Origin: Parapontixanthobacter sp963736595 | GTDB taxonomy: Bacteria; Pseudomonadota; Alphaproteobacteria; Sphingomonadales; Sphingomonadaceae | DNA: 64,000 bases | Direction: 5' to 3' | Assembly: GCA_963736595.1 (NCBI GenBank) | Contig: CAVTPG010000007.1 | Coordinates: forward strand, 25,150-89,149 | Shown: positions 30,762-39,686 of the stretch, one piece after another | How the letters are laid out: every line of letters begins with the position of its first letter | Position numbering within the stretch: position 1 is the stretch's first letter | Position numbers and translations under genes: made by a program | Notes under the pieces: model-generated | The model's database searches: none | What the model saw: only the letters and a program-made list of their open reading frames with translations | What the model was told of the DNA's origin: nothing

Positions 30762-31109
30762 ATGCGGACATTTGCACTCGCCATTTTGTCACCACTCTCA
30801 TCGTTGCTTGCCGGATGTGCCGGTGGCAGTGACGACAGAGTGCAGTTAGTTGAAAGAATCGAAGATGCCATTGCTTTGCCGGAGAAAGCGGCTTCTCTAA
30901 ACAACTATGAACGATACTACGCCGATCGCGATGGCTTGGTCTTAGCTGTCTATATCAACCACTCAGAAAATCATCGCCAAGCAGTTTCGCAGCATTGCCG
31001 AACGCTAACGGAGCCGCCGTTTCCATGTCCATTGGCTGGAGGTAGGTTGCGTCTTGTGGACGCAGGTGAAAGCACATGGTTGAAGATTGGATGGATCTTC
31101 CCGGAATGA
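30762..31109 (+). CDS. small lipoprotein of unknown function, probably frameshifted
   Basis: A 115-residue ORF starting with a lipoprotein signal (LSSLLAGCAGG, lipobox Cys about residue 19). The visible frame ends at 31109, but the overlapping frame from 31076 continues with VEDWMDLPGMSGGACAQVSIEYQSEERKFVRVECNG, which reads like the true C-terminal strand pair with two further Cys. One missing base near 31074-31076 would join them. The joined frame then lacks a nearby stop, so a second error near the A6 run at 31194-31199 is possible. No family was recognised. A partner or operon is not apparent. Confidence 0.6.
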   Translation: MRTFALAILSPLSSLLAGCAGGSDDRVQLVERIEDAIALPEKAASLNNYERYYADRDGLVLAVYINHSENHRQAVSQHCRTLTEPPFPCPLAGGRLRLVDAGESTWLKIGWIFPE

Positions 31110-31259
31110 GCGGCGGTGCATGTGCTCAAGTCAGCATCGAGTACCAGTCCGAAGAACGTAAATTTGTGCGGGTTGAATGTAACGGTCCCAGTGAAAAAAG
31201 GGCGACCGGCTCGGCAAACCACCCCAAAATCGGTCATTTGCGCACGTCCCGACGATTAC

Positions 31260-31292
31260 AAAAAAGCGGCCAGCCCGCGAAAGGCCAGCCGC
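31260..31292 (-). terminator. rho-independent terminator of the beta-helix operon
   Basis: Arms GCGGC (31266-31270) and GCCGC (31288-31292), with an inner GCC/GGC pair and a CGCGAAA loop, followed on the minus strand by six T residues. It lies 27 bases after the stop of the minus-strand gene at 31319. Confidence 0.65.
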
Positions 31293-31318
31293 CTCGTAGT
31301 TCTCTAAAAGTGCAAAAA

Positions 31319-33274
31319 TCAGGCGGCGGAGAAGAAGCCCGATTCCTCCCACCGCCGGATGCCGACATTGTAAGTAAACTCGATCCAGTCATGGGCATCG
31401 GCCAAAGCGCGTGTCTCGTTCACCGCGAAATTGGCAGGCGCTGATCCTTTGACGAAGCGGATGACGCCCTGCGCATCGTTCTTGGCCAGCCTCAGTTTTT
31501 GCCCCTCGTAATAGCCGTAATCCGGGCCGCCGACGGGCCACCGCGCCAGGCTCATATCGAGCGTCACATCGCTGGCCGCGCCAATTGCCATCACCGGGCC
31601 GGTCGGCGTAATCTCGCCATTCGCGGCATAGGCATTGGCGATGAAATACGCGTGCGTGGTGTAAGCCGTGGTCGGCTGACCGGGGTGCAGGATGACAAAG
31701 GGCATGGAAATCGGCGATTGCCCGCCATTAGGCGTGGTCTGGCTGGCAAAGTCACCCTCGATTTCCAGACGACACGCTTTGCCGACATAGCCGGTCCAGT
31801 AAGGCGCGCGCCATTGCCGACCCTCCTGCTCTGCCAGCGCAGTGCGAAAATGCCGGATTTTGGCGCGGATATGTTGAGGCGGCTGTTTGTAAGTGCCCGC
31901 CGGTGCGCCCGGCACTTGCGTCGTCAAATCGTTCACGCCTGTCAGGGTCAGGGCGGTGATGATATTGGCCTGATCCAGCCATGCATCGATGGTCAGATCG
32001 ATATCGTAAGCGGCCATCGATTGATTGGCATCGATCGCAATTCCCGCATCCACGGTCCGAACATTGCCGCTGGTCCAGCTGCGGATGATGACTTGATCGA
32101 TGTTACGGAATTCGCATCCGTCCAGCACGGTCATGGGCAGCGCAGCCGCTTCGTCCCGCGTCGGGTAGAGGTAATTATACAGCGTCTCGCTGGTCGGGCC
32201 GCTGCCAAGTCCGATATGTCCGCAATCGCGCCACACGCATCCGTAATAACGCGCCGAAAACTTACCCGTATCCTCCTGTGCCTGAAAGCAATCGCCGAAT
32301 TCGCAATCGCGCGCGACCAGCGGCACGTTGACGCCGGGATTGAAGCCGCTGGCATTGCCGGTGACAAAGCGGCAGCGGTTGAGTTCCAGCCGTTCCACCG
32401 CATCGACAGCTCCGGCCAGATAGAACATCTCGCCTTTCCATCCGACACAGTCGAAATCATGCGCGACGATTTCTCCGACATAGCAATCCTGCATCCAGAA
32501 TGCGCGGTCGGTAATGTCCCAGCCATCGCCAGTGCCGGTGTCTGCGGGATAGGCATATTGCCCGGTGTGCAGGCGGTTGCCTTGAAAGATCAGCCGGTGA
32601 AGTTCGAGGCGCTCGATGGAGCGTGTCACCGGCGCGGGATAGGTGACATCGCCCGCCAGAAACAACCCGCCGCCGCGCCATACGGCTTGCGCAGGATTGC
32701 CATCGCTTAGCGGCACGCTCTGCCAGTTGGTTTCAGGATCGGAGCCGTCCGCTGCTTTGAAATCCAGCACCGTGCGTTTTGCAGCGACCCCGCGCAGGAT
32801 CAGCGAGCGGCTGACCACCAGCGGATGCCCGTCAACGGCGTGCGTGTTCGACGCATCGCTGTTACGGATCGGGCAATGCACCGCGTAATGCGCTTGGCCG
32901 AACACGACTTCGCTTGCTGCGATCGCTTCGGCATAGTCGATAGTGGCTTGCACGGCAGGCTGATCATTTGCGATCCCGTCGCCGCTTGCGCCGCCCTGTT
33001 CGACCGCGATCCGGCCGTTGTCAGGCAGCAGGCGGAAGATGCGATTGTTGGCCGTGTTGAACACGAAGTTCGGGTGCTTGCTCAGCAAAGCCGCGTCGCA
33101 CAGCGCATCGGAAATATACTGCGCCGCGCCTTTGCCGTCTTGAGTATGACCCGTGCTGTCCAGCCGGATAATGGCGGCATCGGGCGAGCGGGCAGGCAAA
33201 TCGGTGAACAGGGCAGGCAAAGCCGATGATGCGCGCGTGGCCAAGGCCAGCGCAGGCAGGGCAAGCGCGTTCAT
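31319..33274 (-). CDS. right-handed beta-helix-like surface or tail-spike-type protein
   Basis: A 651-residue protein. After an N-terminal stretch of about 90 residues comes GASGDGIANDQPAVQATIDYA, the opening signature of pectate-lyase-superfamily beta-helix proteins and phage tail spikes. Strand-turn repeats follow (LELHRLIFQGNRL, LELNRCRFVTGNASG, VARDCEFGDCF, VLDGCEFRNIDQV). The C-terminal 170 residues form a separate beta-rich domain. No catalytic triad could be assigned. It overlaps its upstream partner by four bases (ATGA), so the two are coupled. The glycan genes beside it suggest binding or processing of a surface polysaccharide, which is inference only. Confidence 0.65.
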   Translation of the reverse strand: MNALALPALALATRASSALPALFTDLPARSPDAAIIRLDSTGHTQDGKGAAQYISDALCDAALLSKHPNFVFNTANNRIFRLLPDNGRIAVEQGGASGDGIANDQPAVQATIDYAEAIAASEVVFGQAHYAVHCPIRNSDASNTHAVDGHPLVVSRSLILRGVAAKRTVLDFKAADGSDPETNWQSVPLSDGNPAQAVWRGGGLFLAGDVTYPAPVTRSIERLELHRLIFQGNRLHTGQYAYPADTGTGDGWDITDRAFWMQDCYVGEIVAHDFDCVGWKGEMFYLAGAVDAVERLELNRCRFVTGNASGFNPGVNVPLVARDCEFGDCFQAQEDTGKFSARYYGCVWRDCGHIGLGSGPTSETLYNYLYPTRDEAAALPMTVLDGCEFRNIDQVIIRSWTSGNVRTVDAGIAIDANQSMAAYDIDLTIDAWLDQANIITALTLTGVNDLTTQVPGAPAGTYKQPPQHIRAKIRHFRTALAEQEGRQWRAPYWTGYVGKACRLEIEGDFASQTTPNGGQSPISMPFVILHPGQPTTAYTTHAYFIANAYAANGEITPTGPVMAIGAASDVTLDMSLARWPVGGPDYGYYEGQKLRLAKNDAQGVIRFVKGSAPANFAVNETRALADAHDWIEFTYNVGIRRWEESGFFSAA

Positions 33275-33723
33275 TGCGACACCCGATAGGTGAGCGTTCC
33301 GGAGGTGAGAGCGATGTCGAGGTAAAGCGCCGCGCCCGCCTCATTTTCTTCCCACACCGGCTCGCATACATTGGCGCTGAACACACCCCATGCGCCGCCC
33401 GCGATGGTTAGCGGGAGTAGCGTCGCCCCGCCGTCGGTCGAGCGTTTCAAAGTGACCGCGCCTTCCCACGTTCCTGAAAGCTGCACATAGACCGGGCGAT
33501 TACTCGCGGGGTCGAACGGTCCGGCAAGGGTATCGGCGGACGCATTGCCTTCCAGCGCGGCAGGCGCAGGGGTGATGCTTGCGCCGCCTCCTCCGGTTGC
33601 GCCCGATACTGGCAACGGATTGTCCGGCCCGATCAGTACGATGTTGCCGTTGGCATCGGTCTGACCCAGCGCCATTGCAGGGGCAAATCCGCCCGGTGTT
33701 TTGACGGGAATTTCGTTTGTCAT
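33271..33723 (-). CDS. small beta-sandwich protein coupled to the beta-helix protein
   Basis: A 150-residue protein starting MTNEIPVKTPGGFAPAMALGQTDANGN. The N-terminal 50 residues resemble the head-binding segments of phage tail fibre proteins, followed by a Gly-rich hinge. The C-terminal part (VQLSGTWEGAVTLKRSTDGGATLLPLT ... SGTLTYRVSQ) has the pattern of small beta-sandwich modules common in phage tail genes. No signal peptide is visible. Its stop overlaps the beta-helix start. A domesticated phage-tail or surface-display module is plausible but unproven; no other phage structural gene is present. Confidence 0.65.
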   Translation of the reverse strand: MTNEIPVKTPGGFAPAMALGQTDANGNIVLIGPDNPLPVSGATGGGGASITPAPAALEGNASADTLAGPFDPASNRPVYVQLSGTWEGAVTLKRSTDGGATLLPLTIAGGAWGVFSANVCEPVWEENEAGAALYLDIALTSGTLTYRVSQ

Positions 33724-33835
33724 TGGTTGGCTCCTTGTTGGGAAAAGAGCCAAATCGGTTACTTACGACATATGATGTAGGAAAATGGAATCTTGGACAT
33801 AGGCCTCGGCGCGCGAAGCGTGATAGTCGCAACCC

Positions 33836-35080
33836 ATGTCACGCATCGCGGTCTTTCATCCCGGAACCCAGCATAGTCGACAGACCGCTTATGCCCTGCA
33901 AAATCTGGACAGGCTCGCGTGGTATGCGACCGGATTATATGTGCGGGATGCTGAGCGGTTTGAGAGCCTGGCGCGCGCTATGCCCGGTCCTGTCAGGCGG
34001 TGGCTGAAGGACGAACTGGCGCGTTTGCATGACGAGCGGCTTAATGATGACAAAGTGCGCGTGGCGGGCTGGCATGAATGGGCCGAACGACTGGCGCGGC
34101 GGATGAGTATGGCAGGATTGGCCGAGCGGCTGGATGCAGCGGGAAATGTGGCCTTTGCGGGTCATGTGATGGAGTGGGTCGGGCAGGATAGGCCATCGGC
34201 ATTGTGGGGCTTTGATGGCTGTTCTGCGCAGGTATTTGCCAGTCAGCAGGCGCGCAGCATCCCGAAAATTCTCGACCGGACAATTGCCGACTGGCGGCAC
34301 TGGAACGTGCTGCTTGAGGGCATTCGCGAGTGCGATAGTGCGTGGCTGACATCGGCGGTGAAGCCTGTTTGCCATGTGCGAATTGCGCGCGACGATGCCG
34401 AATATGCGGCGGCGGATGTGATCCTGTGCGGCAGTGAGGCCGTGGCAAATTCAGTGCAGCGGCATTCTCCTGTCGAAGGCTTGGCGGCAAAAACGCGCGT
34501 TCTGCCCTATTGCTACGATGATGCGCTGTTCGATCCGTCGCAGGCAGTCACGGCGGCTCCGAAAAACGGTCCGGTCAAGTTGCTCTTCGTCGGGCAAATC
34601 GGTGTCCGCAAAGGCGCGCATCACGTCCTCGAAGCCATCGCAAATATCCCGCCGTCGCAGGCCTCGCTGACGATGGTCGGGCCAATGCACTTACCGACTC
34701 GCATGGTCGCGCGCTTTGCCGACCGATTTACGCATATTCCCAGTGTTCCGCGCGGCCGAATACCGGCGATCATGCGCGATCATCATGCCTTGCTGTTGCC
34801 CAGCTATTTCGAAGGATCGGCGATCACTTTGCTGGAGGCGCTGGCATCGGGTCTGGCAATCATTCAAACGCGCGCGGCTGGATTGGGTGCAACCGAGAAA
34901 AGTGGCATCGTTCTGGACGAGCCGGACAGTGCGGTTTTGCAGGATGCAATTGCGACATTGGTCAGCGACCGCGATGGATTACACGCGATGCGCGAGCACG
35001 CCCGCGCCGAAGCGCCGCGATACAGTTTTGCAAATTATTGCGCAGGGATCGCTTCGCTGCTGGACGATATGGGTATCTGA
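33836..35080 (+). CDS. glycosyltransferase family 4-like protein
   Basis: A 414-residue GT-B enzyme. The C-terminal nucleotide-sugar domain is clear: VKLLFVGQIGVRKGAHHVLEAI, then LLLPSYFEGSAITLLEALASGLAIIQT, which contains the retaining EX7E motif. The N-terminal acceptor domain is less conserved (FHPGTQHSRQTAYAL). It is divergently transcribed from the 33271 gene with about 110 bp between starts, and its 3' end overlaps the converging glycosyltransferase gene by 46 bases. Likely role: adding a sugar to an exopolysaccharide or lipid-linked glycan. Confidence 0.87.
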   Translation: MSRIAVFHPGTQHSRQTAYALQNLDRLAWYATGLYVRDAERFESLARAMPGPVRRWLKDELARLHDERLNDDKVRVAGWHEWAERLARRMSMAGLAERLDAAGNVAFAGHVMEWVGQDRPSALWGFDGCSAQVFASQQARSIPKILDRTIADWRHWNVLLEGIRECDSAWLTSAVKPVCHVRIARDDAEYAAADVILCGSEAVANSVQRHSPVEGLAAKTRVLPYCYDDALFDPSQAVTAAPKNGPVKLLFVGQIGVRKGAHHVLEAIANIPPSQASLTMVGPMHLPTRMVARFADRFTHIPSVPRGRIPAIMRDHHALLLPSYFEGSAITLLEALASGLAIIQTRAAGLGATEKSGIVLDEPDSAVLQDAIATLVSDRDGLHAMREHARAEAPRYSFANYCAGIASLLDDMGI

Positions 35081-36373
35081 GCCTGCGCGTTGATTTCATG
35101 CACCAGCCGCCGCTCGAACCGGTTGGCCATGTGATCGAGCGACCAGTGCAATCCGGCGCGTCGGCGACCTTCTGCGCCCAAGGCTTCCGCCAGTTCGGGA
35201 TCGTCCGCCAATGTCCGGACCGCTTTTGCCAGAGCCTGCGCATTGCCCGGCGGCACCACAATGCCGCATCCGATTGCCTCGCTGGCGAGGCCTGTGCCAG
35301 CCGCCGCAGTCGCCACCACGGGCTTGCCCGATGCCAGCATATTGGGCAGCTTGGATGGCAGGACCAGATCGGCGGCACCCGCCATTTGCGGCAGTAAATG
35401 AATGTCGGCCATCGCCATCACTTCGGCAAAGCGAGCGGCATCTTGCAGCGGTTTGAAAATGACATTTTTCAGACCTGCGGCCCGCCTGACCAGCTCAGAC
35501 TTGTTCGGCCCATCGCCGCAGATCACCACGGCAATATCTTCGCGACTTTGCAACGCGCGCGCAGCATCGATCACCAGCTCCAACCCCTGCTTCGCGGCAA
35601 TATTGCCCGAGTACAAAGCTACGGTTTTGCCGGTCAGCCGCCATTTTTGCCGGACATAATCACCACTAGCCTGTTCGATGGCATCGGCATGATTGGCCCA
35701 ATTGCGCAGCTCGACGATCTTGTCTTGCACAATGCCCATTTTGCCGAGCCGCTCGCACATTTTCGGGACTGATCGAAGAGACAATATCGGCCCGCCCGAT
35801 CATGAACCGCTCGAATGCGCGAGCCACCCGGCCCAGTGGTTTGCGATAATGCAGCATACCCGTCGCGAACGCCATATCGACTTCGAAATCCTGAATGTGG
35901 AGCCACAAAGGCGCACCGCGTAGTCGGGCCGCAGCCCAGGCGACCGGCAAGGCGGCCAAAGACGGGGCGACCGCAAAAATCGCATCCGGTTTTTCGCGGC
36001 GGATCGCACGCATCAGTGGTATGAACGCGCCGAATGCAAAGCTGGCATAATGGCGGATCCGGCGCAGCGCATTAGGACGGTTCGGCACGTAAAGCGGGCA
36101 ATGCGTCACTTCAACGCCGCCCATTGTGGCCGTTTCCCACGCGCCATCCAGCATCCGCTCCACCCGCCAGCGCGGATAGTAGGGCTGGCCCACAATCGCG
36201 CGCACCCGATGCCCGCGCTTCGCCATTTCCTCGGACAATCCGGTGGTGTAGGGGCCGATCCCGATCAGCTCCGGCGCGTAATTCAGGCCGAAAACCAGCA
36301 AGGAAAGCGGCGTGTTCCGATCCGTTCTGCGCTTCACAAAAGGCGCAGCTGCAATGGCCGGATCGTACAACAT
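35035..36373 (-). CDS. WcaI-like glycosyltransferase family 4 (frameshifted as read)
   Basis: About 445 residues after repair. The N-terminal domain carries FGLNYAPELIGIGPYTTGLSEEMAKRGHRVRAI, which marks the WcaI/colanic-acid type of GT4. The C-terminal domain has VALYSGNIAAKQGLELVIDAA, VICGDGPNKSELV and PSKLPNMLASGKPVVATA. The frames join at 35772-35778, where one extra C (GGG on the plus strand) breaks DIVSSISPKMCERLGKMGI. The start at 36373 leaves a 20-residue N-terminal extension, so a later start is possible. Its 3' end overlaps the converging GT gene at 35035-35080. Confidence 0.87.
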
Positions 36374-36439
36374 AAAGGTAATCGCGACTCCTGCCCGTAA
36401 GCCTGTCGCGTTTATCTTGCGCTGTGCCGCGCGGCGCGA

Positions 36440-37384
36440 TCAGGCGAATGTGCTGAGCTTCACCGGATGGATATAAAGAATATCCTCGGGAAACCCGGCC
36501 AATATCTGCTCAAGTGGCTGTGATAACAGAGACGCGAATCGAGAGGAATCCTCCTGCGTCCACAATTCCACACCCTTCATCGCATTCGCTTGGGTAAGCG
36601 GCGCGTCATTCCAGTGAAAATGCTGGTTTAGCGCCATTTCGGTGCGGACATTGTCGCACGCCAGCGCCAGCGCAGTCGGCACGGCAATCTCGGCAAAGAT
36701 GTCCATCGCTGCAAAAACACCGCAATAATGCGTGAAATCTGCGATGGCTTGGGCAGGAATGACGAGAAAATCGGAATAGCCTGACAGGAAGGGATAATCG
36801 GCAGGCTGGCGGCGCATGGTGGCACTTTCGAGCGTTGCCCACACGCTTTGCCGCGCAAATTTACGATGCGCGCGCAAAGTATCGGTCGCACTGCCCGGCA
36901 CCGCGTCAGGAATATCCAGACCCATCGCGGTGAATTTTGCCTTGGCTTGCTCCGGCGAGGGTAACAGCGCCTTCCAGTCCAGCGCTTTGGCATTGCGGCG
37001 AAACTTGGCCGCCGCTTCACCGGGCCAGATCCACTCATTGCGCAGCGTGTCGGCAGCGCACAGATTCTTGATGTAGCCCTCTCCGGCTTGCAGGTTCAAA
37101 CGGTCGAGCAAATTGCCTTCATCGATTGCAGGATTGAGCAGCAGATCGTCTGCAATCACCACATAATGCGTAAAGTCCGGCTGGATAAAATCGCGCGCCG
37201 CTTGCGCCAGGTGCCCGCTGAAATTGCGTCCCAGTTCATGCACGCGTGACACGTTCGGCCCCGGTTGGCTGGCGAACGGCATGATCGTGTGCCGATGCGA
37301 AAAACGTGTCCCGTAAATCCGGTCCAGCAGTGGCAGGACGCGCTCGAATTTGTGGTTGAACAGGTGGATCGCGCAAATGCTCAC
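36440..37384 (-). CDS. unrecognised protein in glycan cluster, possible glycosyltransferase
   Basis: A 314-residue cytoplasmic-looking protein that I do not recognise. The N-terminus (MSICAIHLFNHKFERVLPLLDRIYGTRF) reads like a Rossmann strand and helix, and THYVVIADDLLLNP at about residue 75 resembles the strand-DxD region of GT-A glycosyltransferases. No signal peptide or membrane helix is seen. Several Trp/Tyr-rich stretches (ADYPFLSGYSDFLVIP) suggest carbohydrate contact. It is 25 bases upstream of nothing conserved but lies next to the STELLO-like gene on the same strand, probably in one transcript with it. Confidence 0.7.
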   Translation of the reverse strand: MSICAIHLFNHKFERVLPLLDRIYGTRFSHRHTIMPFASQPGPNVSRVHELGRNFSGHLAQAARDFIQPDFTHYVVIADDLLLNPAIDEGNLLDRLNLQAGEGYIKNLCAADTLRNEWIWPGEAAAKFRRNAKALDWKALLPSPEQAKAKFTAMGLDIPDAVPGSATDTLRAHRKFARQSVWATLESATMRRQPADYPFLSGYSDFLVIPAQAIADFTHYCGVFAAMDIFAEIAVPTALALACDNVRTEMALNQHFHWNDAPLTQANAMKGVELWTQEDSSRFASLLSQPLEQILAGFPEDILYIHPVKLSTFA

Positions 37385-37409
37385 GCGCGACGCACCGCAA
37401 CATTATTGT

Positions 37410-38428
37410 TCATTGCAACGCCGCGCAGTCATTGAGCCACGCATCCAAGAGCGGCAATTCCTGCGCCCCGACATGGCCCGCCTCGACCATCGCCTGATAA
37501 CAGCGGCGCATATTGGCGGGGATCGCGGCTTCTCCTTGATCCAGTGGCAAGGCGTCCAGCATGGCGGCAATCGCGCGGTTGCTTAAATAGCCCGGTATCT
37601 CGTCAGCAAAATCGCGCATCAGATCATGCGCATTCCGCTCCTGCCGCACCGTCGCCTCGCGGAACAGAATATGCCAGCCGCAGGTCCACGCAATCCGCTG
37701 CGCCACAAAACTGCGCCAGATATCAGTCATGCGGAAACTGCAATGTGCGGGCAGATAGAGCAGCGGGAAAGCGCGGGCGTAATGCACCGTTGCCTGACTG
37801 TTATACGGGCACCAACTCCCCTGACCCAGCGCTACGCGCCGCTCACCCTGATGAAACGTCACAGGAAGCTGCCGCGTCAGGCGATACACCGCATCCACAT
37901 CGGGATTGTCATCGGCCAGCGCTTGCTGGATCGGCGCGCGCACGCTGCTGGTCTGCGTCGGCAATTCAGCTGGCGATTGCTGGATCGCATCGAGGGGAAA
38001 GCCGCGCGGCCAGATCGGCTGATCGCTGTAATAGGCATAGACGTTGGCCCAGCCGCTCGCCTTGATCGCAAACGCATCTGCGCTCTCCGGCAAGGGCTGG
38101 AAAAAAGCGTCATACGGAAAATTGTCGTCGTCCGTTTCGCAGATATATTGCGCGCCTTGGCTCATTGCGAGGAGATAGCCGATATTCTTGCGCGCATAAT
38201 GACCTGTCGGCGCCAGTGAGCAGTCGCAAAGGCTAGGTCCGCTTGCCGCTCCAGCCCGTAATAATCGCACCCGTCCAGCGCAAAGTCATCAGGGCTTTTT
38301 GCATCGCCGATTGCGATAAACGGCATGGCATTGGCCACGCAGCCTGCCGACAATTCCCGCAGCACCGCATTGGGCGAGGCAATCGTCGTGACCACCACCG
38401 CGCCGCTTGCCGCCTTAGCTTGGCTCAC
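37410..38428 (-). CDS. STELLO-like glycosyltransferase (DUF288 type, frameshifted as read)
   Basis: About 339 residues after repair. Conserved pieces of the STELLO/DUF288 family are visible: VVVTTIASPNAVLREL, AIGDAKSPDDF, then HYARKNIGYLLAMSQGAQYICETDDDNFP, where the DDD is the likely metal/nucleotide-sugar site. PLLYLPAHCSFRMTDIWRSFVAQRI follows. The break is near 38205-38208, where one missing C (CAC CTG expected) would join AFATAH to LAPTGHYARKN. It starts with GTG at 38428, sharing a base with the TAG stop of the acyltransferase gene. Plant STELLO proteins act in cellulose synthesis at the Golgi; bacterial members have no established role. Confidence 0.8.
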
Positions 38429-39039
38429 TAGCGACCGTCTCCGATCTCCAGCGGATGATACGGCACTTCGCGTTCGTAAAAGCTACGCACCTTGGCCATA
38501 TCCGCCACGTAATCGCCGGTCAGGGCAATCGGATCGCCCAGTCCGCCGACCTTGCGCTGATAATTTACGAAGCCGGGAATGAGCGGAACGCCGGCTTGCA
38601 CCGCAATCTGATAGAAACCGCTTTTCCATTGCTTGACGTTGCTGCGCGTGCCTTCGGGCGCGATGGTCAGCAAAAACCGGTCGCGGCGCGCAAATTCGGC
38701 CACCATCTGATCGACCATATTTCCCTTGGTCGAACGCTCCACCGGGACGCCGCCCATATCGCGCATAAAGCGCCCCATCGGCCATTTGAACAGGCTGTCC
38801 TTCGCCATGAAACGCGCGTGGACGCCCAGCGAATTGACCAGCCCCAAATAATGCACGAAATCCCAGTTCGAGGTATGCGGAACGGCGATGATGACGCCTT
38901 TGGCAACGTCCGGCGCTTGGCCGATGGCGCGCCAACCTTTCGCGCGGAACAAGCCCAAAATACCGCGCTTTACAAGCAGCGACAGCCACGTGGGCGATCG
39001 GTCGGAATTGTCGCTGGCGTCTGGCGCGGGATCGGTCAT
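38428..39039 (-). CDS. 1-acylglycerol-3-phosphate acyltransferase-like protein
   Basis: A 203-residue PlsC-superfamily protein. The catalytic HX4D motif is HTSNWD, and the substrate motif is APEGTRS; GGVPVERS lies between them. Unlike true PlsC it has only weak hydrophobicity at the N-terminus, so it may be a soluble or peripheral member of the LPLAT group. The ATG at 39039 is favoured over 39057 because AGGAGAG lies just upstream. Its stop and the GTG of the STELLO-like gene overlap (TAGTG), suggesting coupled expression. Confidence 0.85.
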   Translation of the reverse strand: MTDPAPDASDNSDRSPTWLSLLVKRGILGLFRAKGWRAIGQAPDVAKGVIIAVPHTSNWDFVHYLGLVNSLGVHARFMAKDSLFKWPMGRFMRDMGGVPVERSTKGNMVDQMVAEFARRDRFLLTIAPEGTRSNVKQWKSGFYQIAVQAGVPLIPGFVNYQRKVGGLGDPIALTGDYVADMAKVRSFYEREVPYHPLEIGDGR

Positions 39040-39107
39040 GCACTCTCCTGAACCCAAGCGACTTAAGCAATCATTCTACGAATTGCGAGCCTTATCACTG
39101 CAATCGG

Positions 39108-39632
39108 TCAGCTATTCAGCCAGACATCGAACAGGCGACCAAACTGAAAAGTGAATGCACCGGCAATCAACAATGCGCCAAGCACTATTCCATGCACGTG
39201 TTTGCGATGGGCCACATGATCACCCCTGCGCGCGCTCCGCCAAATCAAAAAACTGATAATAAGCGTCAGAGCCGACAGCAGGTGAATAAAGCTAAAGCCG
39301 CCGTCGTTGATGTCGCGAATGAATAGCGTGACGATTGCGGTTGTTATCATCATGCTCAGCCAGACATAACCCAGCGTACGGTGCAGCCTTGTACCTTTGC
39401 GGATCAGGAGCATCACCGGCGTAATGGCCAGTGCGACCATCAGCGTGCCGAAATGCACGAAGTATGTCGCGGGCAATAATGCCCATTGATCCTGACCACG
39501 TGCGATTGCAAGGCTGGTCAGGACGAACATCACGACGCATCCGGCTGACAGGAGATAATCCATAAAGCCAGGCCGGTAATTCCACAAAGTTCGCTTTTTT
39601 ACGCCATCTTTGGAAACAACGTCACTGACCAT
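39108..39632 (-). CDS. DUF2306-like integral membrane protein
   Basis: A 174-residue protein with about five hydrophobic helices. The pattern LHRTLGYVWLSMM, a central SFIHLLSALTL, and RGDHVAHRKHVHGIVLGALLIAGAFTF with conserved His residues between helices resembles DUF2306 membrane proteins. The function of that family is unknown. The N-terminal 25 residues are charged and cytoplasmic. It lies between gyrB and the acyltransferase gene on the same strand, with 68 bases to the latter. Confidence 0.75.
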   Translation of the reverse strand: MVSDVVSKDGVKKRTLWNYRPGFMDYLLSAGCVVMFVLTSLAIARGQDQWALLPATYFVHFGTLMVALAITPVMLLIRKGTRLHRTLGYVWLSMMITTAIVTLFIRDINDGGFSFIHLLSALTLIISFLIWRSARRGDHVAHRKHVHGIVLGALLIAGAFTFQFGRLFDVWLNS

Positions 39633-39686
39633 GCGCCTGCACCCACTGCAATATTATTGACTTGCAAAACTTAGCCAAAGCTTACG

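Noticed and set aside
31319..33723. A full prophage or gene transfer agent
   Set aside because: No terminase, portal, capsid, protease or integrase gene is nearby; only two tail-like proteins are seen.
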